From UBA287 sp034190325 (lineage in GTDB: Archaea; Thermoplasmatota; UBA186; UBA287): a stretch of DNA of 21,946 nucleotides. The number at the start of each line of letters is the position of its first letter. The stretch's first letter is position 1. The stretch is from positions 1 to 21,946 of the forward strand of contig JAXHST010000055.1 in NCBI GenBank assembly GCA_034190325.1, given 5' to 3'. The position numbers were made by a program, and so were the translations under genes. This document shows positions 14,956 to 21,844 of the stretch, piece by piece. The notes below the pieces were generated by a model that had not been told where the DNA came from, searched no databases, and worked only from the letters and a program-made list of their open reading frames with translations.

Positions 14956-15923
14956 TAAACCTTAAACCTCTCGCACTTTATGTAATTTATCTCACTGCCA
15001 ACCGAAGCGAATAACATTTTCTTCTTAACTGTGTGAGCTACCCGGGAGGCTCTGCTTATCTCATTCCATGCAACCCTTGAGCCCTCTTTAAAACTGTGCA
15101 CAAGATATGGAGCGTGTATATCATCAACCCTGAAATCATAGACTCTGAAGTGCGTCCCGTACTTGAATCCTGTCTTTGGTTCATAGCCCTTATCCATAAG
15201 AGCTTCATAAACCGAATATGCAAGCTCAAAATCCTTCTGTTCTTTTTTTGCTGTTTCAAGAAGGTCATCACACCCATAGAGCTCAAGCATTCCCTTCTTC
15301 ATGAGGTAATAGGTCTCATAGAGTGAAAGCTCATATGTGTTTGAGAACCGCTCTCCGAATTGTTCTATCGTGTTTTCAGCGAAGATCCTGCCACCTGTAA
15401 GGTAGGCACTCATCCTATCCTCTATTTCTCTTCCATAGTTCTGGGGTTTAAAGAGAGATAGTTTGTATGCGGTTATATCGCACTCTTCGTCAACAATGCA
15501 TACTATAAACGATCTCTCTCTCTTGAGAAGATTTATTATGCTGCGAAAACTGAAGCGCTCACGCTCTGAAAAAACCCTGATCCTTATCGAACGCTCCCCT
15601 CTAACAGCCTTCATTATCCTGCCAGGCTTTACTCTATAACCTCTCTTTTTCAGCTCAATGTAGACCACAGCTCTGTCCTCTATGCCCTTTTCAATCTCTG
15701 AAGCCCTTATGAGAAAATGTAAAAGGTCCCCAGAAAGCTTTCTGTGCTCAATAAGATAAGCAGCCTCCTCAAGCTCTAGATCTAGCTTACCTTTTTTCAT
15801 CTTTCCAAAACCTTCGCTGCTCAACCTCTGGGCTGTTTCTTCATCATAAACCCTTAACTTTTTACCGATGAAGTGTTTTTCTTTTTCACCTTCATTTCCG
15901 AATTTATCCATGTTTAATTTCAT
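14955..15923 (-). CDS. endA: tRNA-splicing endonuclease, two-repeat (homodimer) type
   Basis: EndA cuts introns from pre-tRNA at bulge-helix-bulge motifs. At 322 residues it is the duplicated, homodimer-type enzyme of Archaeoglobus/Methanosarcina-like archaea rather than the roughly 180-residue homotetramer. The C-terminal repeat carries the catalytic region: YGTHFRVYDF (255-264, probable Tyr262), HAPYLVH (270-276, probable His270) and RVAHTVKKKM (294-303, with a Lys at 300-302). The N-terminal repeat (from about 20 to 180) is the degenerate structural half. The ATG at 15923 is chosen over the one four codons later because GGAGG (complement of 15932-15936) lies 8 nt upstream. The gene is joined to trpS by a 1-nt overlap, an arrangement that makes sense if tRNA-Trp carries the intron, as in many euryarchaea. 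Confidence 0.95.
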   Translation of the reverse strand: MKLNMDKFGNEGEKEKHFIGKKLRVYDEETAQRLSSEGFGKMKKGKLDLELEEAAYLIEHRKLSGDLLHFLIRASEIEKGIEDRAVVYIELKKRGYRVKPGRIMKAVRGERSIRIRVFSERERFSFRSIINLLKRERSFIVCIVDEECDITAYKLSLFKPQNYGREIEDRMSAYLTGGRIFAENTIEQFGERFSNTYELSLYETYYLMKKGMLELYGCDDLLETAKKEQKDFELAYSVYEALMDKGYEPKTGFKYGTHFRVYDFRVDDIHAPYLVHSFKEGSRVAWNEISRASRVAHTVKKKMLFASVGSEINYIKCERFKV

Positions 15924-15930
15924 GTTCTTT

Positions 15931-15936
15931 TCCTCC
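15931..15936 (-). promoter_or_regulatory. Shine-Dalgarno site of endA
   Basis: The minus strand reads GGAGGA, 7-8 nt before the ATG at 15923. It selects this start over the next in-frame ATG. Confidence 0.75.
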
Positions 15937-15972
15937 TGTCCTTTATTGCCTTCTCCAGCACATTGTTCATAT

Positions 15973-15980
15973 TTCTTATA
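15973..15980 (-). promoter_or_regulatory. Possible TATA box for endA-trpS
   Basis: The minus strand reads TATAAGAA within GGCTATAAGAAATATG, immediately after the HD gene stop. Transcription from it would begin near 15951 and give a leader of about 28 nt that contains the endA Shine-Dalgarno motif. Confidence 0.4.
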
Positions 15981-15983
15981 GCC

Positions 15984-17087
15984 TTAACTCCGTGATTTTT
16001 CAGAAATCTTCTGGGCAACCTCTTCTCTCTTCTCTTTTGGAGCATAAACGACAAGTTTGTAGTGATCCTTCTGAGCTTTCATAAGGCTGTTCGCAAGTGT
16101 GGATACCTCACCAATCCTCCTTTTACCATGGGCCGTCATGATCTCAACATCCATTTCACGCCAGATTGGCGGTTCTATTATGTCTACTATAGCTTCCTGG
16201 GATATGGCACGCACTTTATCCTGTATCTCTTCCGCCCTTTCCCTGTTTTCATGGTCATATGTGAAGGTATAAGCTATTTTGTAGAGATCCCTTCTTTCAA
16301 TTCTTCTCCAAAGCCCATTTTTCCTTGCCCTCAGGAGCGCTATCAAAGAGATATCATCCATCCCCATAAGTTTTCTCATATCATTATTCATCTCTTCTTC
16401 TATAGCTTTTTCCAGCATAACCGCAGCGATCCTTACAGTGTGGTGATAATAGACAGTAGGATACATGAGGGATCTGAAAACAAGTATGGATTCCACTGTG
16501 GCAATGCAGTTTTCATCAACAACAACCTTATTTTTAAAGATCTTTGTGCCTGTGAGCAGTCTTCCAATATCTATGTGCCCGAAATTGGCACCCGTGTAAT
16601 ATGAATCCCTCATAAGATAGTCAAGTCTATCCACATCGAGAGAACCTGAGAGCAAACACCCATAGGGTGGTTCCCCTCGTATGGTGTCTGTTATCCTTCT
16701 GGGATCAATTCCTATATCGCCCAGCATATCTCTGAGTTCACTATTCTCAATAATGGTGCGTGATGCCTCAACATGGTTATAACCCCTCTTTTTAGCTATG
16801 GAGTCAGAGATGTGTGAGAAAGGTCCATGTCCAACATCATGCAAAAGTGCTGCGGCCATAAATTCTTCTCTGTGCTTTATGCATAGGGCATCAGCAAAGC
16901 TCTTAGCGAGGTTATATGTGCCCAGGGAATGCTCAAAACGTGTGTGGTTTGCTCCCGGGTAAACAAGACCTGCAGTGCCCAATTGCTTTATATATCTAAG
17001 CCTCTGCACATAAGGGCTATCCACAATTTTTACGAATGGGTCTTCCAGGAGGATATAGCTATGGATAGGGTCTTTTATTCTTTTCAC
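15984..17087 (-). CDS. HD-domain phosphohydrolase, SAMHD1-like dNTPase family
   Basis: This 367-residue protein belongs to the HD superfamily and resembles SAMHD1-type dNTP triphosphohydrolases. The N-terminal KDPIHSYI with QRLRYIKQLGTAGLVYPGANHTRFEHSLG (28-56) and the metal ligands His53, His83-Asp84 (LLHDVGHGPFSH) and Asp151 (LDVDRLDYLMRD) give the full H...HD...D set. The family hydrolyses dNTPs or related nucleotides. Its actual substrate here is unknown. No SAM or allosteric accessory domain is present. The start is GTG at 17087; no ATG fits between it and the upstream in-frame stop, and an A/T-rich TATA-like box about 24 nt upstream supports it. It precedes endA by 60 nt and diverges from DUF211. 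Confidence 0.88.
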   Translation of the reverse strand: MKRIKDPIHSYILLEDPFVKIVDSPYVQRLRYIKQLGTAGLVYPGANHTRFEHSLGTYNLAKSFADALCIKHREEFMAAALLHDVGHGPFSHISDSIAKKRGYNHVEASRTIIENSELRDMLGDIGIDPRRITDTIRGEPPYGCLLSGSLDVDRLDYLMRDSYYTGANFGHIDIGRLLTGTKIFKNKVVVDENCIATVESILVFRSLMYPTVYYHHTVRIAAVMLEKAIEEEMNNDMRKLMGMDDISLIALLRARKNGLWRRIERRDLYKIAYTFTYDHENRERAEEIQDKVRAISQEAIVDIIEPPIWREMDVEIMTAHGKRRIGEVSTLANSLMKAQKDHYKLVVYAPKEKREEVAQKISEKSRS

Positions 17088-17106
17088 AAGTGTTATGTTT
17101 TTTGCA

Positions 17107-17116
17107 ATATATTAAA
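17107..17116 (-). promoter_or_regulatory. TATA box of the HD phosphohydrolase gene
   Basis: The minus strand reads TTTAATATAT, centred about 24 nt before the GTG start at 17087. This supports a leaderless GTG start. Confidence 0.55.
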
Positions 17117-17215
17117 TTAAAGCTTTTCCTATTCTCTGTAGCATCTCTTTGTTGTTTGATCCCGCGATCTCTGGAGAAAAGTAAAAAAGAAATATGAGAT
17201 ACCCTTTTCACCTAT

Positions 17216-17500
17216 GTGAGCATAAAGAGGCTTGTACTTGACGTCTTGAAACCACATACACCTGGCGTAATAGAGCTAGCAGAAGAGCTGAGTAAGATCC
17301 CCGAGGTTAGTGGAGTAAACATATCTCTTTCCGAGGTGGATCAGGAAACAGATACTGTAAAGATAGTTATAGAAGGCACGGCAATAGATTATGAAGAGGT
17401 CAAAAGCGTTCTTGCCGCTTTTGATGCTGTGGTGCACTCTGTAGACAATGTTGCTTCGGGCCAGAGGATAGTTGAGGATGTGGAGACCCCCCAGGATTAG
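17216..17500 (+). CDS. DUF211 family protein
   Basis: This 94-residue protein matches the archaeal DUF211 family along its whole length: KRLVLDVLKPH near the N-terminus, VNISLSEVDQETDTVKI in the middle, and VVHSVDNVASGQRIVED at the end. The family is predicted to have a small ferredoxin-like alpha/beta fold and has no established function. The start is GTG at 17216; the nearby ATG at 17214 is out of frame and followed directly by TGA. A weak A/T-rich stretch (17183-17195) sits about 27 nt upstream, so a leaderless start is likely. It lies 30 nt before lonB on the same strand and diverges from the HD gene across 128 nt. Confidence 0.88.
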   Translation: MSIKRLVLDVLKPHTPGVIELAEELSKIPEVSGVNISLSEVDQETDTVKIVIEGTAIDYEEVKSVLAAFDAVVHSVDNVASGQRIVEDVETPQD

Positions 17501-17502
17501 GG

Positions 17503-17514
17503 AATAAATATTTA
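17503..17514 (+). promoter_or_regulatory. Possible TATA box of lonB
   Basis: AATAAATATTTA lies just after the DUF211 stop and is centred about 22 nt before the lonB ATG at 17531. No Shine-Dalgarno motif is visible. lonB may therefore have its own leaderless promoter in addition to read-through from DUF211. Confidence 0.5.
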
Positions 17515-17530
17515 ACTGAAAAAATCAATA

Positions 17531-19462
17531 ATGGAGATTGAAATGGAAGAAACTGTAGAAGAGTGGATAAAACATCAGCAGTTTGAGACAACAGCAGAGG
17601 TAGAGATACCACAACTTCAGGTAGATCAGGTTATAGGTCAGGAAGATGCTGTAGAGGTTGTGAAAAAAGCTGCTTCGCAGAGAAGAAATGTCCTTCTCAT
17701 AGGAGATCCTGGTACAGGAAAGAGCATGCTTGCCAGAGCAATGACCGAGCTTTTGCCCTCCGAAGAGCTGGAGGATATCATTGTTTATCCAAACCCTGAG
17801 GATCCAGATATGCCTAAGATGAGAGTTGTACCTGCAGGAAAAGGGAGGGAGATAGTTGACAGTTACAAGGAAAAGGCCCGTCAGGCGAGGAGCTCCAGGG
17901 ACTGGATATTCACAGCACTTATGGTTTTTACAGTAATCTTTTCGCTCGTTGCTTTTGTGATCTACCAGAGTATAGAGGTGATATTCATGGCTCTCATGAT
18001 ATTCCTCATGGTGATGTTGATGTCAAACTTCACCAGGAGAGGGCCTAACATGATGATACCAAAGCTTCTTGTCTCCCACAAGCTTGGAGAAAAAGCACCG
18101 TTTGTAGATGCTACGGGCTCGCGTTCTGGTGCTTTGCTGGGTGATGTGAGGCATGATCCTTATCAGTCAGGTGGCCTGGAAACGCCAGCGCATGAGCGTG
18201 TTGAGCCAGGGGATATACACAGGGCTCATAAGGGAGTGTTATACATAGATGAGATAGGCACTATGGATCTGGACACCCAGCAACATCTCTTAACTGCGAT
18301 GCAGGAAAAGGAGTTTCAGATAACTGGCCAGAGCGAGAGGAGCGCTGGAGCGCTCGTAAAAACAGAGCCTGTGCCATGCGATTTTATACTGGTGGCTGCG
18401 GGAAACCTTCAAACGGTAGAGCACCTGCATCCAGCGCTACGCTCAAGGATAAAAGGCTACGGCTATGAAGTCTATATGAACAGTGAAATGGAGGATAGTG
18501 AGGAGAACAGAAGAAATCTTATACAATTTGTGGCACAGGAAGTGACAAAGGACAAAAAGATCCCCCACTTCAAAAAAGAGGCTGTTGCGGAGATGGTCAA
18601 AGAAGCGCAGAGAAGGGGGGGAAGAAAAGGAAAACTAACTATGAGACTCAGGGAGCTCGGTGGGCTGGTGAGGGTTGCAGGCGACATTGCTGTGGAGCAG
18701 AAAAAGCAGTTTGTAGAGCTTGAGGATGTCCTGAAAGCAAAGATGATAGCTAGGCCCCTGGAGCAGCAAGTGGTGGATAAGTATATAGAAAGGATGAGTG
18801 ACTACAGCACCATACGCACAGAAGGTGCAGAGATCGGCATAGTCAATGGCCTTGCGGTTATGGGAACTGATACAGGCTTAAATGAGCTCTCAGGAACAGT
18901 TATGCCTATAGTCGCTGAAGTGACCCCTTCGCAATCAAGTGAAGAGGGCAGGATAATAGCTACAGGTAAACTTGGGGAGATAGCAAAAGAAGCTGTGCAG
19001 AATGTTAGCGCCGTTATAAAAAAGATCTCGGGCAAAGATCTATCAAAGTATGACATACACATTCAATTCATAGGAACTTATGAAGGCGTTGAGGGAGATA
19101 GCGCCAGCGTCTCTATAGCAACAGCCGTTATATCCTCTCTGGAAAGTGTTCCGGTGGATCAATCTATGGCAATGACCGGCTCGCTCTCTGTGCGTGGAGA
19201 GATCTTGCCTGTTGGTGGGGTGAGTGCTAAGATAGAGGCAGCTATAAAGGCAGGGCTGAAGAGAGTTCTCATACCAGAGAGCAACATGAATGATGTGATG
19301 CTGGAATCAACCTATGAGAACAGAATAGAGCTCATTCCTGTGAAGACGATAAAGGACGTGCTTGAAGCCTCTCTGATGGGATCAAAGAAAAGAGGGATAA
19401 TTAGCAAGATATCAAGATTCTTGCCCAAGATACAACCGGACCTGCCAGTAACAAATCCTTAA
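17531..19462 (+). CDS. lonB: ATP-dependent membrane protease LonB
   Basis: LonB is the archaeal, membrane-anchored Lon protease that degrades unfolded and regulatory proteins. The 643 residues fit the family. They show Walker A GDPGTGKS (58-65), a two-span membrane insertion within the AAA+ domain (about 125-142 and 145-165), Walker B GVLYIDE (235-241), a sensor/Arg-finger region (HPALRSRIKGYGYE, 300-313) and the C-terminal serine protease domain. The dyad is Ser524 (EGDSASVSIA) and Lys567 (SAKIEAAIKAG). The short acidic N-terminus lacks the bacterial Lon N-domain, as expected. It follows DUF211 by 30 nt, and the L40e promoter overlaps its stop codon. Confidence 0.97.
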   Translation: MEIEMEETVEEWIKHQQFETTAEVEIPQLQVDQVIGQEDAVEVVKKAASQRRNVLLIGDPGTGKSMLARAMTELLPSEELEDIIVYPNPEDPDMPKMRVVPAGKGREIVDSYKEKARQARSSRDWIFTALMVFTVIFSLVAFVIYQSIEVIFMALMIFLMVMLMSNFTRRGPNMMIPKLLVSHKLGEKAPFVDATGSRSGALLGDVRHDPYQSGGLETPAHERVEPGDIHRAHKGVLYIDEIGTMDLDTQQHLLTAMQEKEFQITGQSERSAGALVKTEPVPCDFILVAAGNLQTVEHLHPALRSRIKGYGYEVYMNSEMEDSEENRRNLIQFVAQEVTKDKKIPHFKKEAVAEMVKEAQRRGGRKGKLTMRLRELGGLVRVAGDIAVEQKKQFVELEDVLKAKMIARPLEQQVVDKYIERMSDYSTIRTEGAEIGIVNGLAVMGTDTGLNELSGTVMPIVAEVTPSQSSEEGRIIATGKLGEIAKEAVQNVSAVIKKISGKDLSKYDIHIQFIGTYEGVEGDSASVSIATAVISSLESVPVDQSMAMTGSLSVRGEILPVGGVSAKIEAAIKAGLKRVLIPESNMNDVMLESTYENRIELIPVKTIKDVLEASLMGSKKRGIISKISRFLPKIQPDLPVTNP

Positions 19463-19466
19463 ATAA
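19459..19466 (+). promoter_or_regulatory. TATA box of rpl40e
   Basis: TTAAATAA spans the lonB stop codon and is centred about 23 nt before the ATG at 19486. It predicts a leaderless transcript for rpl40e-pheT-upp. Confidence 0.55.
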
Positions 19467-19485
19467 GCGTTGATGCATTATCCAT

Positions 19486-19638
19486 ATGGCTAGATTTCCT
19501 GAAGCAACGGAGAGGGCTTTAAACAGGAAGGTGTGTATGAAATGCTCTGCCACAAACCCTGTTAAAGCAAAGAGATGCAGAAGGTGTGGTAGCAAAGAGT
19601 TGAGATTAAAGTCTAAAGAGATCAAGGCTAAAGGCTGA
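19486..19638 (+). CDS. rpl40e: Ribosomal protein L40e (eL40), 50 aa
   Basis: This 50-codon gene encodes the small zinc-binding large-subunit ribosomal protein. It starts MARFPEATERALNRKVCMKC, the family hallmark. The zinc ribbon has Cys17, Cys20, Cys31 and Cys34 in C-x2-C-x10-C-x2-C spacing, followed by a basic tail (LRLKSKEIKAKG). The length is normal for archaeal eL40. It is easy to miss because it is short. A TATA box overlapping the lonB stop supports independent transcription. Its TGA overlaps the pheT ATG by one base (TGATG), so L40e and PheRS beta are probably translated together. Confidence 0.96.
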   Translation: MARFPEATERALNRKVCMKCSATNPVKAKRCRRCGSKELRLKSKEIKAKG

Positions 19639-21206
19639 TGGTTACCCTTCACATACCTTTAGAGCGCTTTCTTACCAGATCTTTAAGCCTGAGTGCGGTA
19701 GATGAAGGATTGAGGAGCATAGGGTGCTCTGTAGAGAAGGATGGCATCGAGATAAACCCGAATAGACCAGACCTCTTCTCAAGAATAGGCATAGAAAGAG
19801 CTCTGAACCACTACTTCTTCAGAAAGCTTGTGGATTATTCAGCTGAGGCTTCAAACATAGAATGTTATAATGAAGAACCACACATAAGGCCGTTTATAGC
19901 GTGTGCGGTCATCAGAGGTGTAAAACTGGATGATGAGAACATAAAAGAGATCATAGAGCTGCAGGAAATGCTCCATCTAACTCTAGGAAGAAACCGCAGA
20001 TTCTCTGCAATAGGCCTTCACGATCTAAGTAAAGTTTCACCCCCTTTTTATTACAGAGGTGAAAATGAAAGTAGAAGATTTGTTCCCCTTGGGAGCAACA
20101 CCGAGATGAGCATAAGGGAGATCCTTGATAAGAGTGAAAAAGGGCTGGAGTTTAAACAACTGATTGAAAACGACAAAAGAGTTTATCCCCTGCTGGAAGA
20201 TTCTAAAGGAAATGTTTTATCAATGCCCCCTATTATAAACGGGAATGTTACTGCCCTGACAGATTCGACAAAAGATCTCTTCATAGATGTTACAGGGCTC
20301 ACAGAACGTGTGCCAGCAACAGTTATAAACCTTTTAGTTTGTGACCTCCTTGATAGATTTAAAGATGCTAAAGCAGAGAAAGTCAGGGTGATAGGGAGGG
20401 AGACAGGAGAGTATCCTGGTCTTACCAGAGTAAAATGGATTGTAAATTTAAGAGAGGCAGAAAAAATTACAGGGATAGAGATGAGCACTGAAGAAACAAT
20501 AGAATCTTTAGAAAAGATGGGACATAGAGCATATGGTGATAAAAATGAAAAATTGCAAGTGGAGGTTCCATGCTACAGAAGCGATATAATGCACCCATAC
20601 GACATCTTTGAAGAGATCGCCATAGGCTATGGCTATGATAGGATTAAAGCAAGGCTACCAGAGGTCTGGACTCAGGGAAAAAAGGGGTTCAGAACTAGAG
20701 ATATACTCAGAGAGATATTCGCAGGTATGGGATTTCTTGAGGTTACAACATTAAACCTTGCCTCTGCAGAGGAGCAGCAAAAATGTATGGGGTTAGAAAA
20801 GAGCGTGGCTGTAGAGATACTCAATCCTGTCTCGAATCTATCCATACTCCGTTTCTGGATTATACCTTCTCTGCTCTCAATACTCAGAGCTAATAAGCAT
20901 AACCCGCTACCGCAGAGGGTGTTTGAATGCGATCAGCTCTATGATGGAGAGCATGCTGCCTGCCTCATAGAGAGCACCAGCGCAGATTTTAAGGAGATAA
21001 AATCTGTAGCCGAAGCCATATTCCGTGCGCTCAACATTGAGGTTTCTTATGTGCGTGAAGCTCACCCATCTTTTATAAAAGGAAGGTGTGCTGTGATTGT
21101 TAAGGATGATGAAAGAGTAGGGATTATAGGAGAGCTACACCCCTCAGTGCTGAGAAACTTTCAGCTCGAAACACCTGTGTGCGCTTTAGAGCTGTGGGGG
21201 CTGTAA
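19638..21206 (+). CDS. pheT: Phenylalanyl-tRNA synthetase beta subunit, archaeal type
   Basis: PheRS beta pairs with PheRS alpha (not in the window) to charge tRNA-Phe. It carries the B3/B4 editing and B5 domains. The 522 residues fall within the archaeal/eukaryotic size range, and the chain lacks the bacterial N-terminal tRNA-binding module. Visible signatures are INPNRPDLFSRIGIERALN (38-56), NRRFSAIGLHDLS (118-130, the archaeal B3/B4 start), a VTALTDSTKDLFIDVTG segment (207-223) and, in the B5/catalytic-like part, VPCYRSDIMHPYDIFEEIAIGYGYD (313-337). It ends with VGIIGELHPSVLRNF (500-514). The ATG overlaps the L40e stop. upp begins 2 nt after its stop. pheS is not adjacent. Confidence 0.97.
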   Translation: MVTLHIPLERFLTRSLSLSAVDEGLRSIGCSVEKDGIEINPNRPDLFSRIGIERALNHYFFRKLVDYSAEASNIECYNEEPHIRPFIACAVIRGVKLDDENIKEIIELQEMLHLTLGRNRRFSAIGLHDLSKVSPPFYYRGENESRRFVPLGSNTEMSIREILDKSEKGLEFKQLIENDKRVYPLLEDSKGNVLSMPPIINGNVTALTDSTKDLFIDVTGLTERVPATVINLLVCDLLDRFKDAKAEKVRVIGRETGEYPGLTRVKWIVNLREAEKITGIEMSTEETIESLEKMGHRAYGDKNEKLQVEVPCYRSDIMHPYDIFEEIAIGYGYDRIKARLPEVWTQGKKGFRTRDILREIFAGMGFLEVTTLNLASAEEQQKCMGLEKSVAVEILNPVSNLSILRFWIIPSLLSILRANKHNPLPQRVFECDQLYDGEHAACLIESTSADFKEIKSVAEAIFRALNIEVSYVREAHPSFIKGRCAVIVKDDERVGIIGELHPSVLRNFQLETPVCALELWGL

Positions 21207-21208
21207 GA

Positions 21209-21844
21209 ATGAAGGTGAATGTGATAGAAACGCCGTTAATACTGCATGAGCTTACAAAGATAAGGGATAGGCGCACAGGGGGCATAGCTTTCAGAAAAGG
21301 CTTAACCCATATAGGAAGATACTTTGGTTATGAGATAACAAAGAGCTTTGCTTATAAAGAAAAGGAGGTGAACACACCGTTGGGAGTGGCAAAGGGTATA
21401 GAGATAGAGGACATGAAAAATGTGCTTATGGTTAATGTCCTCAGAGCCTCAATGCCTCTGGTTGATGGTTTCCTCAAGGTTTTTCCTGATGCAAGGGTTG
21501 GAATAGTAAGCGCTTTCCGTGGTTCCCCACCAGATTTTGAGATAAGCATTGATTACATAAGGGTTCCGAGGATAAAAAAGGATGATATAGTTATTGTTGC
21601 GGATCCCATGGTCGCAACAGGGTCAACTATGATAAGGGTTCTCAGAGAGCTTAAGCGATTTGGAGAACCAAAGAGAGAGATTATTGCATGCGTGATAACA
21701 ACACAATACGCGATAGAGAGGCTTGAGAATGAATGTCCTAACGTAGAGCTATACACCGCAGCCATAGATCCAGAGGTTGATGAGCATGGCTACATAATCC
21801 CAGGCCTGGGGGATGCTGGTGATAGAGCTTTTTCAAAGGCTTAA
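21209..21844 (+). CDS. upp: Uracil phosphoribosyltransferase
   Basis: Upp converts uracil and PRPP to UMP, the last step of pyrimidine salvage. From ATG 21209 it has 211 residues, the usual length. An earlier in-frame ATG at 21179 would overlap pheT and add a non-family decapeptide, so it is rejected. A G-rich tract at 21196-21200 may serve as Shine-Dalgarno. Motifs include VLRASMPLVDGFLK (with the catalytic region), the PRPP loop VIVADPMVATGST and the C-terminal uracil-binding signature GYIIPGLGDAGDRAF. The salvage partner genes udp and codB lie 7-9 kb away on the same strand. The stop overlaps the convergent peptidase gene by 12 nt. Confidence 0.96.
   Translation: MKVNVIETPLILHELTKIRDRRTGGIAFRKGLTHIGRYFGYEITKSFAYKEKEVNTPLGVAKGIEIEDMKNVLMVNVLRASMPLVDGFLKVFPDARVGIVSAFRGSPPDFEISIDYIRVPRIKKDDIVIVADPMVATGSTMIRVLRELKRFGEPKREIIACVITTQYAIERLENECPNVELYTAAIDPEVDEHGYIIPGLGDAGDRAFSKA

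Noticed and set aside
16062..16604. 180-codon plus-strand frame opposite the HD gene
   Set aside because: It is antisense to a conserved gene with complete motifs, and its amino-acid composition is shadow-like.
17161..17176. Possible hairpin or T-arm-like GTTTGATCC near the HD/DUF211 gap
   Set aside because: The flanking bases do not form a stable stem of more than four pairs, and no other tRNA parts are present.
21179..21208. Longer upp start inside pheT
   Set aside because: The added decapeptide is pheT sequence read out of frame and does not match the family. ATG 21209 gives the normal length.
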